Assembly (NCBI RefSeq): GCF_009371985.2
Contig: NZ_VIKU02000001.1
Span: 248,001-312,000 of the forward strand
Origin: Pelagihabitans pacificus
GTDB lineage: Bacteria; Bacteroidota; Bacteroidia; Flavobacteriales; Flavobacteriaceae
Direction of reading: 5' to 3'
DNA length: 64,000 nucleotides
Shown piece after piece: positions 44,884 to 55,275 of this stretch; position 1 is the first letter of the stretch; each line of letters opens with the position of its first letter. A program made the position numbers and the translations under genes. The notes under the pieces were generated by a model. The model worked only from the letters and a program-made list of their open reading frames with translations. It ran no database searches and was not told the origin of the DNA.

Positions 44884-44891
44884 TAAATTTG
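44884..44891 (+). promoter_or_regulatory. -7 promoter box of the DUF192 lipoprotein gene
   Basis: TAAATTTG matches TAnnTTTG. It ends only 7 bases before the ATG, which would give an extremely short or leaderless mRNA if used. Confidence 0.35.
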
Positions 44892-44898
44892 TAAGGTC

Positions 44899-45390
44899 AT
44901 GATTCGAATTCTTAAATTCAGTACACTCCTCTTACTGGGATGTTTTTTGTTCGTTTCCTGCAAAGACGAACCTAAAAAAACGATCAAGACCGAAGAGGTC
45001 GTTTTTAAAAAAGAAGGGGAACTCTCAATTTTCAAGCAAAGGACAGATAGTTTAATCACCACCTTGGATATCGAAATCGCCGATAACGACTATGAAACCC
45101 AGACCGGTTTAATGTATCGTAGCGGTATGGAAAAAAACCAGGGAATGTTGTTTGTCTTTGAAGGGGAGGCCATGCACGCCTTTTACATGAAGAATACCGA
45201 ATTCCCATTAGATCTACTGTTTATTAAAGAAGACTTGACACTGGCCAGTTTTCAAGAGAATGCACAACCTTTTGATGAGAAAGGCCTTTCTTCCAAAGTC
45301 CCTGTAAAATATGTGCTTGAAGTAAACGCCGGTTTAGTCCGGCAATGGGGCCTTGAAATTGGTGACCGCATTGAATACCGAAAACGATAG
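44899..45390 (+). CDS. DUF192 lipoprotein
   Basis: A 163-residue exported lipoprotein (signal ending GCFLFVSCKDE). The DUF192 domain covers about residues 50-160: IEIADNDYETQTGLMYRSGM, GMLFVFEGEAMHAFYMKNTE, FPLDLLFI and KYVLEVNAGLVRQWGLEIGD. DUF192 proteins are small beta-rich domains of unknown biochemical role, and the MKNT and LEV motifs are well conserved. It lies four bases before the GNAT gene, suggesting one transcript with the next two genes. Confidence 0.9.
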   Translation: MIRILKFSTLLLLGCFLFVSCKDEPKKTIKTEEVVFKKEGELSIFKQRTDSLITTLDIEIADNDYETQTGLMYRSGMEKNQGMLFVFEGEAMHAFYMKNTEFPLDLLFIKEDLTLASFQENAQPFDEKGLSSKVPVKYVLEVNAGLVRQWGLEIGDRIEYRKR

Positions 45391-45394
45391 CTTC

Positions 45395-45913
45395 ATGGAG
45401 TTGTTATTGGACGGCCTGGAAACCGAGCGCTTATTATTTAGAAAATTGCTCCCTTCAGATTTCGATGCTTGGTTGCCCTTTCATGAAGATTCCCGTACCT
45501 CGGCGTTTTGGTCGGGTCTACCGAAAGACCCTAATGAAGCTTGTCAACAAGACTTTAAGCGTACCTTTTATCGGTATAGCAACGATTTGGGTGGAAGACA
45601 GGCCTTGATTCACCGAAAAAACCAGGAATTGGTCGGATTGGCAGGTTTATTGGTACAGGAAGTAGATGGGCAGCAAGAAGTGGAAATCGCGTATTCCCTA
45701 CTCCCCAAATTCTGGAAGAAAGGATACGCCACCGAAGCGGCCGTCAAGTGCAAGCAATTTACATTCGAAAACCATTTGGCCGAATCCTTGATATCCATCA
45801 TCCACATTGATAATATACCTTCCCAAAAAGTAGCAATGGGGGTCGGTATGCAATTGGATAAAACTACTTTTTATAAGAGTAACCCCGTGAACATTTATCG
45901 AATATTGGCATGA
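45395..45913 (+). CDS. GNAT family N-acetyltransferase (RimJ-like)
   Basis: A 172-residue acyl-CoA-dependent transferase from the ATG at 45395 (MELLLDGLETERLLFRKLLP). The frame is open back to 45353, but that overlaps the DUF192 gene. The LETERLLFRKL start, IAYSLLPKFWKKGYATEAA (acetyl-CoA-binding loop) and SIIHIDNIPSQKVAMGVGMQ are typical of the RimJ/RimL-like branch acting on amino groups. The substrate is unknown. Its stop overlaps the start of the next gene by 4 bases. Confidence 0.9.
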   Translation: MELLLDGLETERLLFRKLLPSDFDAWLPFHEDSRTSAFWSGLPKDPNEACQQDFKRTFYRYSNDLGGRQALIHRKNQELVGLAGLLVQEVDGQQEVEIAYSLLPKFWKKGYATEAAVKCKQFTFENHLAESLISIIHIDNIPSQKVAMGVGMQLDKTTFYKSNPVNIYRILA

Positions 45914-47145
45914 GCAAAGCGCACTGGGCCATCCTTATCGATAACAACTCGCAAAAGCAATTCCTAATAGATTCGCTGTTGCAGGGCAATGTTCCCACCA
46001 CCTTTGAATCTCTCAAACCGCAAAAGGGTGCCCTATTTTCCAAACTGGCCCTGGAAGCCTTTATCGATGAGGAGGAACGCCATGGTAGGAAAATTATCAA
46101 TTCCAAAACCGCACAGTTGTTAAAGACGATGTCAAGCGGGGAGCAGAAAAAGGCACTGTTAGCGCATATCCTGAAGCAACATCCCGATTTTATCATTCTC
46201 GATAATCCGTTTGATAATCTGGACAGTGACGCACAAAAGGCATTAAGGAAAAAACTTCAAGCGATTGCCGATACCACTTCCCTCATCCAGATAGCCAGTA
46301 GAAAGAACGACTTGCTTCCTTTCATACATACCATCGCCCAACTGGAAGGAAAGTTATTGGTTCCTGTAAATGAAAAAGAGGTTGGCTCGAATCGAGTGAT
46401 GCCAAAGACCTTTCAAGGTACCATTCCGACCCCGCTCCAACCGATCGAATTTGAAGGTGAAGCGTTGATCGAATTAAAAAATGTATCTGTTTCGTATTCT
46501 GGTAAGCCTATCCTAAACAATATCAACTGGACCATCAACAAAGGAAGCTTCTGGGAGCTTCGTGGTAAGAACGGTAGTGGAAAAACGACCATTTTATCGA
46601 TGATTACTGGAGAAAATCCCAAAGGATACGGGCAGGAACTCTACATTTTCGGCCGGAAAAAAGGCAGTGGGGAAAGTGTATGGGACATCAAAAAAAGAAT
46701 CGGTTATTTCACCCCGTCAATGACCGACAAATTCACGGGGTATCACACCGTGGAACATATGGTCATTAGCGGGCTCCACGATTCCATTGGTCTTTATGTA
46801 ACCCCTACCGAGGCTCAAATAAGGTTGGCAAAAGAATGGTTACAACTAATCGAGATGTGGCATTTGAAAGATACCCTCTATCACGATTTGAGTATGGGGC
46901 AAAAACGCTTGGTGATGTGCATCCGTGCCATGATCAAACATCCCGTTCTTTTGATTCTGGACGAACCTACGGCCGGTCTCGATGACACTAGCGCCCATCT
47001 TTTTGTACAGCTTGTGAACAAGTTTGCAAAGGAAAGTGCCTCCGCAATTATATTTGTTTCCCACAGAAAGGAACGGGGCTTACTTCCCGATAGGGTTTAT
47101 CGGTTGGAAAAGACCAATATGGGGTCGGTTGGAAAGATGGTATAA
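45910..47145 (+). CDS. Tandem ABC ATPase (ModF-like) with incomplete first domain
   Basis: A 411-residue cytoplasmic protein with two ABC domains and no membrane part. The second domain is complete: Walker A GKNGSGKT (219-226), Walker B LLILDE (346-351), D-loop GLDD and switch VSHRKE, though its signature is LSMGQ (327-331). The first domain has a signature MSSGEQKK (74-81) and a Walker-B-like FIILDNPFDNLD (94-105), but no Walker A; the equivalent region reads DNNSQKQ. The plan resembles E. coli ModF, whose role is unclear. It is translationally coupled to the GNAT gene by a 4-base overlap. It could be a regulator or a soluble chaperone-like ATPase. Confidence 0.82.
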   Translation: MSKAHWAILIDNNSQKQFLIDSLLQGNVPTTFESLKPQKGALFSKLALEAFIDEEERHGRKIINSKTAQLLKTMSSGEQKKALLAHILKQHPDFIILDNPFDNLDSDAQKALRKKLQAIADTTSLIQIASRKNDLLPFIHTIAQLEGKLLVPVNEKEVGSNRVMPKTFQGTIPTPLQPIEFEGEALIELKNVSVSYSGKPILNNINWTINKGSFWELRGKNGSGKTTILSMITGENPKGYGQELYIFGRKKGSGESVWDIKKRIGYFTPSMTDKFTGYHTVEHMVISGLHDSIGLYVTPTEAQIRLAKEWLQLIEMWHLKDTLYHDLSMGQKRLVMCIRAMIKHPVLLILDEPTAGLDDTSAHLFVQLVNKFAKESASAIIFVSHRKERGLLPDRVYRLEKTNMGSVGKMV

Positions 47146-47175
47146 AAAAACCGCCAATAGAAAACTTATTGGCGG
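47144..47175 (-). terminator. Terminator of secDF
   Basis: The minus strand reads CCGCCAATA, a 7-base loop, TATTGGCGG and then TTTTTTT (plus positions 47144-47175). It lies between convergent genes. Confidence 0.8.
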
Positions 47176-47198
47176 CCGTACTTTTCATTGCTGGATAC

Positions 47199-50100
47199 TT
47201 ATGCCGTAGCCTTTGCTTTTTTCTCTTTCCCTTTATCTTTCGCCTTTACCTTGATAGGTGACGTGATTTGTTTTTTCAATGTATCGTACATCACCGGGGT
47301 GGCGATAAAGAGCGAGGAATAGGTACCGACGATGATACCTATGATCATGGCGAACATAAAACCCCTGAGCGATTCACCACCGAAGGTGAAGATAGCCAAT
47401 AATACCACCAAGGTAGTCAATGAGGTATTCAGGGTTCTGCTCAAAGTACTGTTTAAGGCCAGGTTAATATTTTCCCCTGCTTTCCAGCCTTTTTCCCCTA
47501 TAATCTCACGAATACGGTCGAATACCACCACCGTATCGTTCAGGGAATATCCGATTACGGTCAGGATTGCTGCGATAAAGGCTTGATCAATTTCCATGTT
47601 AAACGGCATCACTGTGCCCAATAAAGAGAAGATACCAAGTACTATCATTACATCATGGAATACCGCCGCAACCGCTCCCAATGAGAACTGCCACCTGCGG
47701 AAACGTACCAGGATGTAAAGGAATACGACCGCCAACGAACCAATAATCGCCAAAAAGGCATTTTTCTTGATATCATCGGCAATGGTAGGACCTACTTTTA
47801 TCGACTGCAATATTCCCAAGGCATCTTCCCCACCTCCGGTTATGAAGTTTGCCTGGGTCATTCCGTCGGGCAAGTATTTTTGAAGGGAGGTGAACAACTT
47901 TTCCTGAATCTCGTTGTCTACCTCGATTCCTTCGACATCGACTTTGTAAGGAGTGGTTACTTTTATCTGGTTGTCTTCCCCGTAGGTTTTGACCTGTGTG
48001 CCACTACCAAAGACCGTGTTCAATTCAGAAGCGATCTCCGATGGGCTCACTGGCTTCTCAAAACGGATTTGGTAGGTGCGGCCTCCAATAAAATCGACTC
48101 CTTGTTGCAATCCAGTGGTCGCCAAAGAGAAGATACCTACTCCCACTAAAATCAATGAGATTACGTAGGCAATCTTTCTTTTCTGCAAGAAATTGATATT
48201 CATGTTCTTGAAGAGGTTCTTGGTCAACGGGGTAGAGAAATCCAATCGTCGATTCTTTCCGCCGATATACCAGTCAACCAATAATCTAGTAATGAATATT
48301 GCAGTGAACAAGGAGGTAACGATACCGATCAACAAAGTAGTCGCGAACCCCTTGATAGGACCGGAACCAAATACAAACAGAATAATCGCCGTAAGTCCTG
48401 TGGTTATGTTCGCATCGAGAATAGAGGACAGGGCATTGTTGAAGCCATCCGAAACTGCTTGGCCTTTCCCTTTACCTTTGGCCAACTCCTCCTTGATACG
48501 TTCAAAAATCAGTACGTTCGCGTCGACCGACATACCGATGGTCAAGACGATACCCGCGATTCCCGGTAAGGTCAATACAGCCCCTAGACTTGTCAACACC
48601 CCAAAAATCAGAAGTATGTTCAACAACAGGGCTATATCGGCAAAGATACCCGCCTTCCCATAGTAGAAAACCATCCATACCAATACGATGGCCATGGCAA
48701 TCAAGAACGACATAAAACCGCTATCGATGGCTTCCTGCCCCAAAGAGGGCCCTACGATCTCCGATTGAATAATCTCGGCCGAAGCAGGTAACTTACCGGC
48801 ACGTAACACATTGGCAATATCCTTGGTCTCGTTTACGGTAAAATTTCCCGTGATTTCCGAATTGCCCCCTGAAATAGGTCCACTGGACACACCCGGTGCA
48901 GTATAGACCTTGTTGTCGAGTACAATGGCAATCCCCGTTTGATTATTGTAGGCATCCCCGGTCAACTTTTCCCATTCTTTCGCTCCTTTGGTATTCATGC
49001 TCATAGAAACCGCCGGTTTGCCTCCCATATCAAAGTCGGCCCTAGCATCGCTCACCACATCCCCACTTATTCTTGGAACTCCTTCGCGGTTCGATTTTAG
49101 TGCATATAACTCAACAACCTCGGAGTCTTCACTGGGTCGTTCCCAAAGAAATTTGACAAATTGTAATTCGGGGGGCAATAACCTTCTTATCTCTTTCATT
49201 CGAAGATAGCTTCCTACCTCCGCCGTGTCTTTAACCGCAACTACACCTACGGCATAACTGGGCGCCCCTATTTGAAACTTCTCAAAAAGTGGGTTCCGCT
49301 GCGTGGCCAAATCCAACGAATCCTGGGAAACATCGGATAGTAGGGAATCTATTTCAGACTCTTCCTTGATCTCTGGCTCTTGCTCCTCGGTATCTACCAA
49401 AGACTTTAAGGCATCGTTGGCTTGAAAAAAGAACTGTTGTAACTGTTGGTTGTTGGGTTGATAGGTCTCCCAAAACTCTAATTGGGCAGTACTGGAAAGA
49501 AGACTTTGTGCCCTTGTAATGTCTCGCGCCCCGGGCAATTCGACCAAAATACGGCCTGAGTTTCCCTCTCTTTGAATATTAGGTTGCGTCACCCCGAAAC
49601 CATCGATACGTTCCCTTAGCACCTCAAATGCCGATTCGATGGACTCGTCAATTTTTCTTCTGATGACCTGCTTCGCTTCATCATCGGTCATATTGGCGTT
49701 GATTTCACCCTCCAGACCACGGGTATAAAATATATCGGGCGAAGCGAGTTTGGTATCACCCTTAATGTTATCAAAAGCCTCAAAAAACAACTCTAGGTAG
49801 GTATCATCACTATTCTTTGAAGCAGCGTCGGCATCGGCCAGCGCTTTGTTAAAAACAGGATTTTTGGTATTGTTGGCGAGTCCTTTTAAAATGTCCTTCA
49901 CCGATATCTGTAGCGTAACATTGATTCCTCCTTTTAAATCAAGACCCTTGTTAAGCTCTCTTTTTTTGGCTTCGTTATAGTTGGTAAAGCCTAAAATACT
50001 TTGGTCGCCAATCGAATCCAAGTACTTCGCCTCTAGGGCCTCCCGTTCGGAGAGATAATCGTCCTCGGTAGCCGGAATGCTCGTTTCGGCAAAGGTCTTC

Positions 50101-50204
50101 GCCTCGTTCTCGACTTTGTTGGTGATAAAGGTATAGGATAATTGATAGATGCTCACCAACCCGAACAATAGGGCGAAAAGCTTTATGAGTCCTTTATTTT
50201 GCAT
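47199..50204 (-). CDS. secDF: Protein translocase subunit SecDF (fused)
   Basis: A 1001-residue fusion of SecD and SecF, the normal form in Bacteroidota. It uses the proton gradient to help preproteins leave the Sec channel. Each half supplies six helices. The first has a large periplasmic domain (about 30-490) with GLDLKGGINVTLQI and ELPGARDITRAQSLLSSTAQ. Helices follow with GMSVDANVLIFERIKEELAK. The SecF half shows GVDFIGGRTYQIRF and GYSLNDTVVVFDRIREI. The C-terminus is a short Lys-rich tail. ATG start, with a consensus promoter 45-70 bases upstream. Confidence 0.97.
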   Translation of the reverse strand: MQNKGLIKLFALLFGLVSIYQLSYTFITNKVENEAKTFAETSIPATEDDYLSEREALEAKYLDSIGDQSILGFTNYNEAKKRELNKGLDLKGGINVTLQISVKDILKGLANNTKNPVFNKALADADAASKNSDDTYLELFFEAFDNIKGDTKLASPDIFYTRGLEGEINANMTDDEAKQVIRRKIDESIESAFEVLRERIDGFGVTQPNIQREGNSGRILVELPGARDITRAQSLLSSTAQLEFWETYQPNNQQLQQFFFQANDALKSLVDTEEQEPEIKEESEIDSLLSDVSQDSLDLATQRNPLFEKFQIGAPSYAVGVVAVKDTAEVGSYLRMKEIRRLLPPELQFVKFLWERPSEDSEVVELYALKSNREGVPRISGDVVSDARADFDMGGKPAVSMSMNTKGAKEWEKLTGDAYNNQTGIAIVLDNKVYTAPGVSSGPISGGNSEITGNFTVNETKDIANVLRAGKLPASAEIIQSEIVGPSLGQEAIDSGFMSFLIAMAIVLVWMVFYYGKAGIFADIALLLNILLIFGVLTSLGAVLTLPGIAGIVLTIGMSVDANVLIFERIKEELAKGKGKGQAVSDGFNNALSSILDANITTGLTAIILFVFGSGPIKGFATTLLIGIVTSLFTAIFITRLLVDWYIGGKNRRLDFSTPLTKNLFKNMNINFLQKRKIAYVISLILVGVGIFSLATTGLQQGVDFIGGRTYQIRFEKPVSPSEIASELNTVFGSGTQVKTYGEDNQIKVTTPYKVDVEGIEVDNEIQEKLFTSLQKYLPDGMTQANFITGGGEDALGILQSIKVGPTIADDIKKNAFLAIIGSLAVVFLYILVRFRRWQFSLGAVAAVFHDVMIVLGIFSLLGTVMPFNMEIDQAFIAAILTVIGYSLNDTVVVFDRIREIIGEKGWKAGENINLALNSTLSRTLNTSLTTLVVLLAIFTFGGESLRGFMFAMIIGIIVGTYSSLFIATPVMYDTLKKQITSPIKVKAKDKGKEKKAKATA

Positions 50205-50244
50205 TGGTTACGTAAATTAATTGGATGCGTTTTCTAACAGCCTG

Positions 50245-50276
50245 CAAATATATGATTTTCCCGTAGGATTTGACAA
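50245..50276 (-). promoter_or_regulatory. Promoter of secDF
   Basis: The minus strand has TATATTTG (50245-50252) and TTG (50274-50276) with a 21-base spacer, a full match to the Flavobacterium consensus. Confidence 0.6.
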
Positions 50277-50381
50277 CATATTTAAGAGTTATTGCTGGTG
50301 TTTGCCAAAAGAAATGAGGCCGCCCCACTGTTAAAAACAAGCACTTTTTTGTTCATGGTATTCCGCTGTATGCTTAAAAAC

Positions 50382-50417
50382 AAAAGGGGCATCGCTTGTT
50401 TCGCGATGCCCCTTTTT
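50382..50417 (-). terminator. Terminator after mdh
   Basis: Stem AAAAGGGGCATCGC (50382-50395) with GCGATGCCCCTTTT (50403-50416) and a loop of 7. T-tracts occur on both strands. The gene it serves is mdh on the minus strand. Confidence 0.85.
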
Positions 50418-50440
50418 CGTTCTAAATCTGCACTTGTTTG

Positions 50441-51367
50441 CTATACTTCCAACAAGCCATTTGTTTTTTTGACCCCTTCGGCACTTTCTTGCATTTTGGC
50501 CTTTTCGGCATCGCTCAAAGGAACGTCTACGATTCGTTCGATACCGTTGCGACCTAGGATAACGGGAACCCCTATACAGATATCGTTCAGGTCATATTCC
50601 CCTTCGAGATAGGTAGAACAGGGGAACATCTTCTTTTGGTCACAGGCAATTGCCTGCACCAAAGCGGAAACCGCTGCTCCCGGGGCGTACCAGGCACTCG
50701 TACCCAATAACTTGGTCAAGGTCGCACCGCCTACCTTGGTATCTTCGACCACCTGCTGCAATCGCTCCTCGGACAAATATTCGGACACATTTATACTGTT
50801 TCGGGTAGCATGGGAGGCCAAAGGCACCATACCAGTATCGCTGTGTCCGCCGATGACCATTCCGTCGATATCGGAAATAGGAGCTTGCATTGCTTCCGCC
50901 AGCCGGTACTTAAAACGTGCACTATCCAATGCTCCGCCCATACCGATAATCCTGTGTTTGGGTAGATCGGTAGTCTTGTGTACCAAATAGGTCATGGTGT
51001 CCATTGGATTGCTCACCACGATCATAATTACATTCGGAGAATGTTGGATCAAACTAGAGGATACTGTTTTGACAATCCCTGCGTTGATACCGATCAATTC
51101 TTCCCTTGTCATGCCTGGTTTACGGGGAATTCCCGAAGTGATGACCGCAATATCGCTACCGGCGGTTTTCGAATAATCGTTGGTGACCCCGGTAATTTTG
51201 GTGTCAAAGCCGTTTAACGATGCGCACTGCATCAGGTCCATTGCCTTTCCTTCGGCATAACCCTCTTTAATGTCCAACAAAACGACCTCCGATGCAAAAT
51301 TTTTGATGGCGATGTACTCTGCACAGCTTGCTCCTACGGCGCCGGCACCCACTACGGTAACTTTCAT
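50441..51367 (-). CDS. mdh: Malate dehydrogenase
   Basis: A 308-residue NAD-dependent enzyme of the TCA cycle, of the LDH-like MDH type. It shows the glycine-rich VVGAGAVGASCAEYIA (about 4-19), ITSGIPRKPGMTREELI with the two substrate-binding Arg, and VSNPMDTMTYLV. The catalytic His lies in GGHSDTGMVPLA, and DICIGVPVILGRNGIE completes the set. The Arg in the mobile loop (PRKPGMTR) fits malate rather than lactate. It is monocistronic, with its own terminator. Confidence 0.95.
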   Translation of the reverse strand: MKVTVVGAGAVGASCAEYIAIKNFASEVVLLDIKEGYAEGKAMDLMQCASLNGFDTKITGVTNDYSKTAGSDIAVITSGIPRKPGMTREELIGINAGIVKTVSSSLIQHSPNVIMIVVSNPMDTMTYLVHKTTDLPKHRIIGMGGALDSARFKYRLAEAMQAPISDIDGMVIGGHSDTGMVPLASHATRNSINVSEYLSEERLQQVVEDTKVGGATLTKLLGTSAWYAPGAAVSALVQAIACDQKKMFPCSTYLEGEYDLNDICIGVPVILGRNGIERIVDVPLSDAEKAKMQESAEGVKKTNGLLEV

Positions 51368-51473
51368 ATTCTATGTTTTATGTTTAACGTTGATTTCCTT
51401 GTTTTTTTGGGATGTTAAAATTACGCAATCTTCCTTTAAAACGATACAAAATGCGCGACTTTAATCGAGGTAA

Positions 51474-51623
51474 ATGAGGGAGATTTTAGTCGATGAAATG
51501 CACGAAGTCTTAAAAAAAAGAACCGTTCAACGAAGAAAGTCGGAAGAAGCTGTCATACGTCGAATTTTGACAATACGAATTGTTCCCAAGCCGTTAGCAT
51601 TTATAAGAAACCCCGAATCTTAA
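51474..51623 (+). CDS. Possible small basic ORF (49 residues)
   Basis: A plus-strand frame beginning ATG at 51474 (MREILVDEMHEVLKKRTVQR) and ending TAA at 51621, with a charged helical composition. An AGG lies four bases before the ATG. It fills most of the 268-bp gap between mdh and the next lipoprotein. I know of no homologue, and it may be chance. Confidence 0.25.
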   Translation: MREILVDEMHEVLKKRTVQRRKSEEAVIRRILTIRIVPKPLAFIRNPES

Positions 51624-51635
51624 TTAACCTACATC

Positions 51636-52007
51636 ATGAAAAAGCTATTTTCGCTATTGGCCATTATCGGCATCATACTGGCGAGTAACTGTTCTCGAAT
51701 CCCGGAGAATAACGACCCGATTATCGGATATTGGGAAAAGGTCGAGGTAATGACCGCCGACCAAGCAGGAAAGCAAACCATTCTGCAAAAATGGACCTTT
51801 AACGATGCCTACTTGGGCCGATACAATCATGAGGTGAATTACAAGGAGACCATTCGAACCGATTTTAAATGGAGCGAGGAAGATGGTGTGTACACCATAT
51901 CATATCCTGGAACAGATCTTCCCAACCAAATAGTATCAAGGGAGGAAACCGAGGAAGGCGAAATCCTGAAGGATGCCCAGGGAGCGACCATCGCCATCAG
52001 ACAGTAA
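51636..52007 (+). CDS. Small exported lipoprotein, lipocalin-like
   Basis: A 123-residue protein with a signal MKKLFSLLAIIGIILASNCS whose Cys19 is a plausible but imperfect lipobox (ASNC). The mature part has a GYWEKVEV strand and a later W-containing strand (KWTFNDAYLG, DFKWSEEDGVYTISYP). This pattern is common in small Bacteroidota lipocalin-like lipoproteins. No ligand or function can be assigned. It ends at a bidirectional terminator shared with the convergent gene at 52089. Confidence 0.65.
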   Translation: MKKLFSLLAIIGIILASNCSRIPENNDPIIGYWEKVEVMTADQAGKQTILQKWTFNDAYLGRYNHEVNYKETIRTDFKWSEEDGVYTISYPGTDLPNQIVSREETEEGEILKDAQGATIAIRQ

Positions 52008-52031
52008 TCTTTTACACACTCTTAAATACGC

Positions 52032-52067
52032 AAAAACCCTGACATTTCTTAATATGTCAGGGTTTTT
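52032..52067. terminator. Bidirectional terminator
   Basis: AAAAACCCTGACA (52032-52044) with TGTCAGGGTTTTT (52055-52067), a 13-bp stem with a 10-base loop, between two convergent genes. Confidence 0.85.
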
Positions 52068-52088
52068 AGTATTATGTACCGATAAAGG

Positions 52089-52853
52089 CTATTTTGTATT
52101 ACCCGATTCTTCGGCTAGAACAAACTCGGTATAGTCAAGCACATAAACGCCTAGCAAACTCCACTTGTACTTGTGGACGGCATACTTGGCCTTAAATTGT
52201 TCATTGTCCATAAACAATCGGTCATAATGTTCATCAAAATTGCCCTTCGTCAACCAGACAATCGAATCATCTTTCTTTATGTAATACGACTTGGCGATGC
52301 CTCCGGCCAATTTTAAAGATCCGACACCGATACTGGCCGTTTGCTTCGCAAACGGGTCTGCAAAAACCTGTATGACCTGGCTATACTTGGGATTCACTAC
52401 CTGCATTAGATACTCGGCGGGATCTTTTTTATTCTTTAAGGAAACGGTCTGATTGGTGTACATTGTATACCCTTTATTCAAATGCTTGGAGGCATCACTT
52501 CTACCCCATTTGGTGGCATCGTTAAAATAGGCACTCTGCTTACCAAGTTTCTCCATTCCCGAGGGAGCCATGTACAAATCGGCAATATCAGCAGCTACGA
52601 TTTCTACTTTCTTTTTACCCTCTTCCTCGATTTTCAGTCGTTTTATTTGCCCTTTTTTATAATCAAGGTCTTTGATATGACCTTCCAACTTGGTGCCGTC
52701 CTTTAAGGTAACATAAGCCGGTTTTTTCCTGGAATAGGAGGTATAGGTCGGGTCAAAGGCGGCCTGTTTTTCACGTTCTTTTAAATCTTCCTGTCCGAAA
52801 CAGACCGTGCCGGACACGAATAATACCATTGATACTAGTTTTACTTTCATCAT
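52089..52853 (-). CDS. Exported protein, unknown function
   Basis: A 254-residue protein with a signal peptide MMKVKLVSMVLFVSGTVCFG ending before QEDLKE (start at 52853 or the adjacent ATG at 52850). The mature part is Lys-rich. It includes a small beta domain (PAYVTLKDGTKLEGHIKDLD) followed by a region with DDSIVWLTKGNFDEHYDRLF. I do not recognise a family, and no catalytic motif is visible. A periplasmic or outer-membrane-associated location is likely. It lies just downstream of gyrB on the same strand, with the gyrB terminator between them. Confidence 0.7.
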   Translation of the reverse strand: MMKVKLVSMVLFVSGTVCFGQEDLKEREKQAAFDPTYTSYSRKKPAYVTLKDGTKLEGHIKDLDYKKGQIKRLKIEEEGKKKVEIVAADIADLYMAPSGMEKLGKQSAYFNDATKWGRSDASKHLNKGYTMYTNQTVSLKNKKDPAEYLMQVVNPKYSQVIQVFADPFAKQTASIGVGSLKLAGGIAKSYYIKKDDSIVWLTKGNFDEHYDRLFMDNEQFKAKYAVHKYKWSLLGVYVLDYTEFVLAEESGNTK

Positions 52854-52890
52854 AAAGATTTGGAATTAATATTAGAATTGTCCCAAAACT

Positions 52891-52918
52891 AAAAAACCCG
52901 TACCATGCGTACGAGTCT
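52891..52918 (-). terminator. Terminator of gyrB
   Basis: The minus strand reads CTCGTAC, a 5-base loop, GTACGGG and then TTTTTT (plus positions 52891-52915). Confidence 0.7.
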
Positions 52919-52939
52919 TTGTTGTGAAAGTAGGGTTTC

Positions 52940-55142
<2,203 letters not shown>

Positions 55143-55170
55143 AAAAGACCCTGACGGTAACATCAGGGTC
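55143..55170 (-). terminator. Terminator after asnB
   Basis: On the minus strand GACCCTGA (complement of 55163-55170) pairs with TCAGGGTC across an 8-base loop, followed by TTTTGG. Confidence 0.65.
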
Positions 55171-55275
55171 AATTGACTAATTAAAATAAAAACTGAATGA
55201 AACAGAATTTGTCTTCAGGTATTTTTATTCGTTTTCAATATCAAACTTTTAAAACCGACAATTCATATCATAGCA

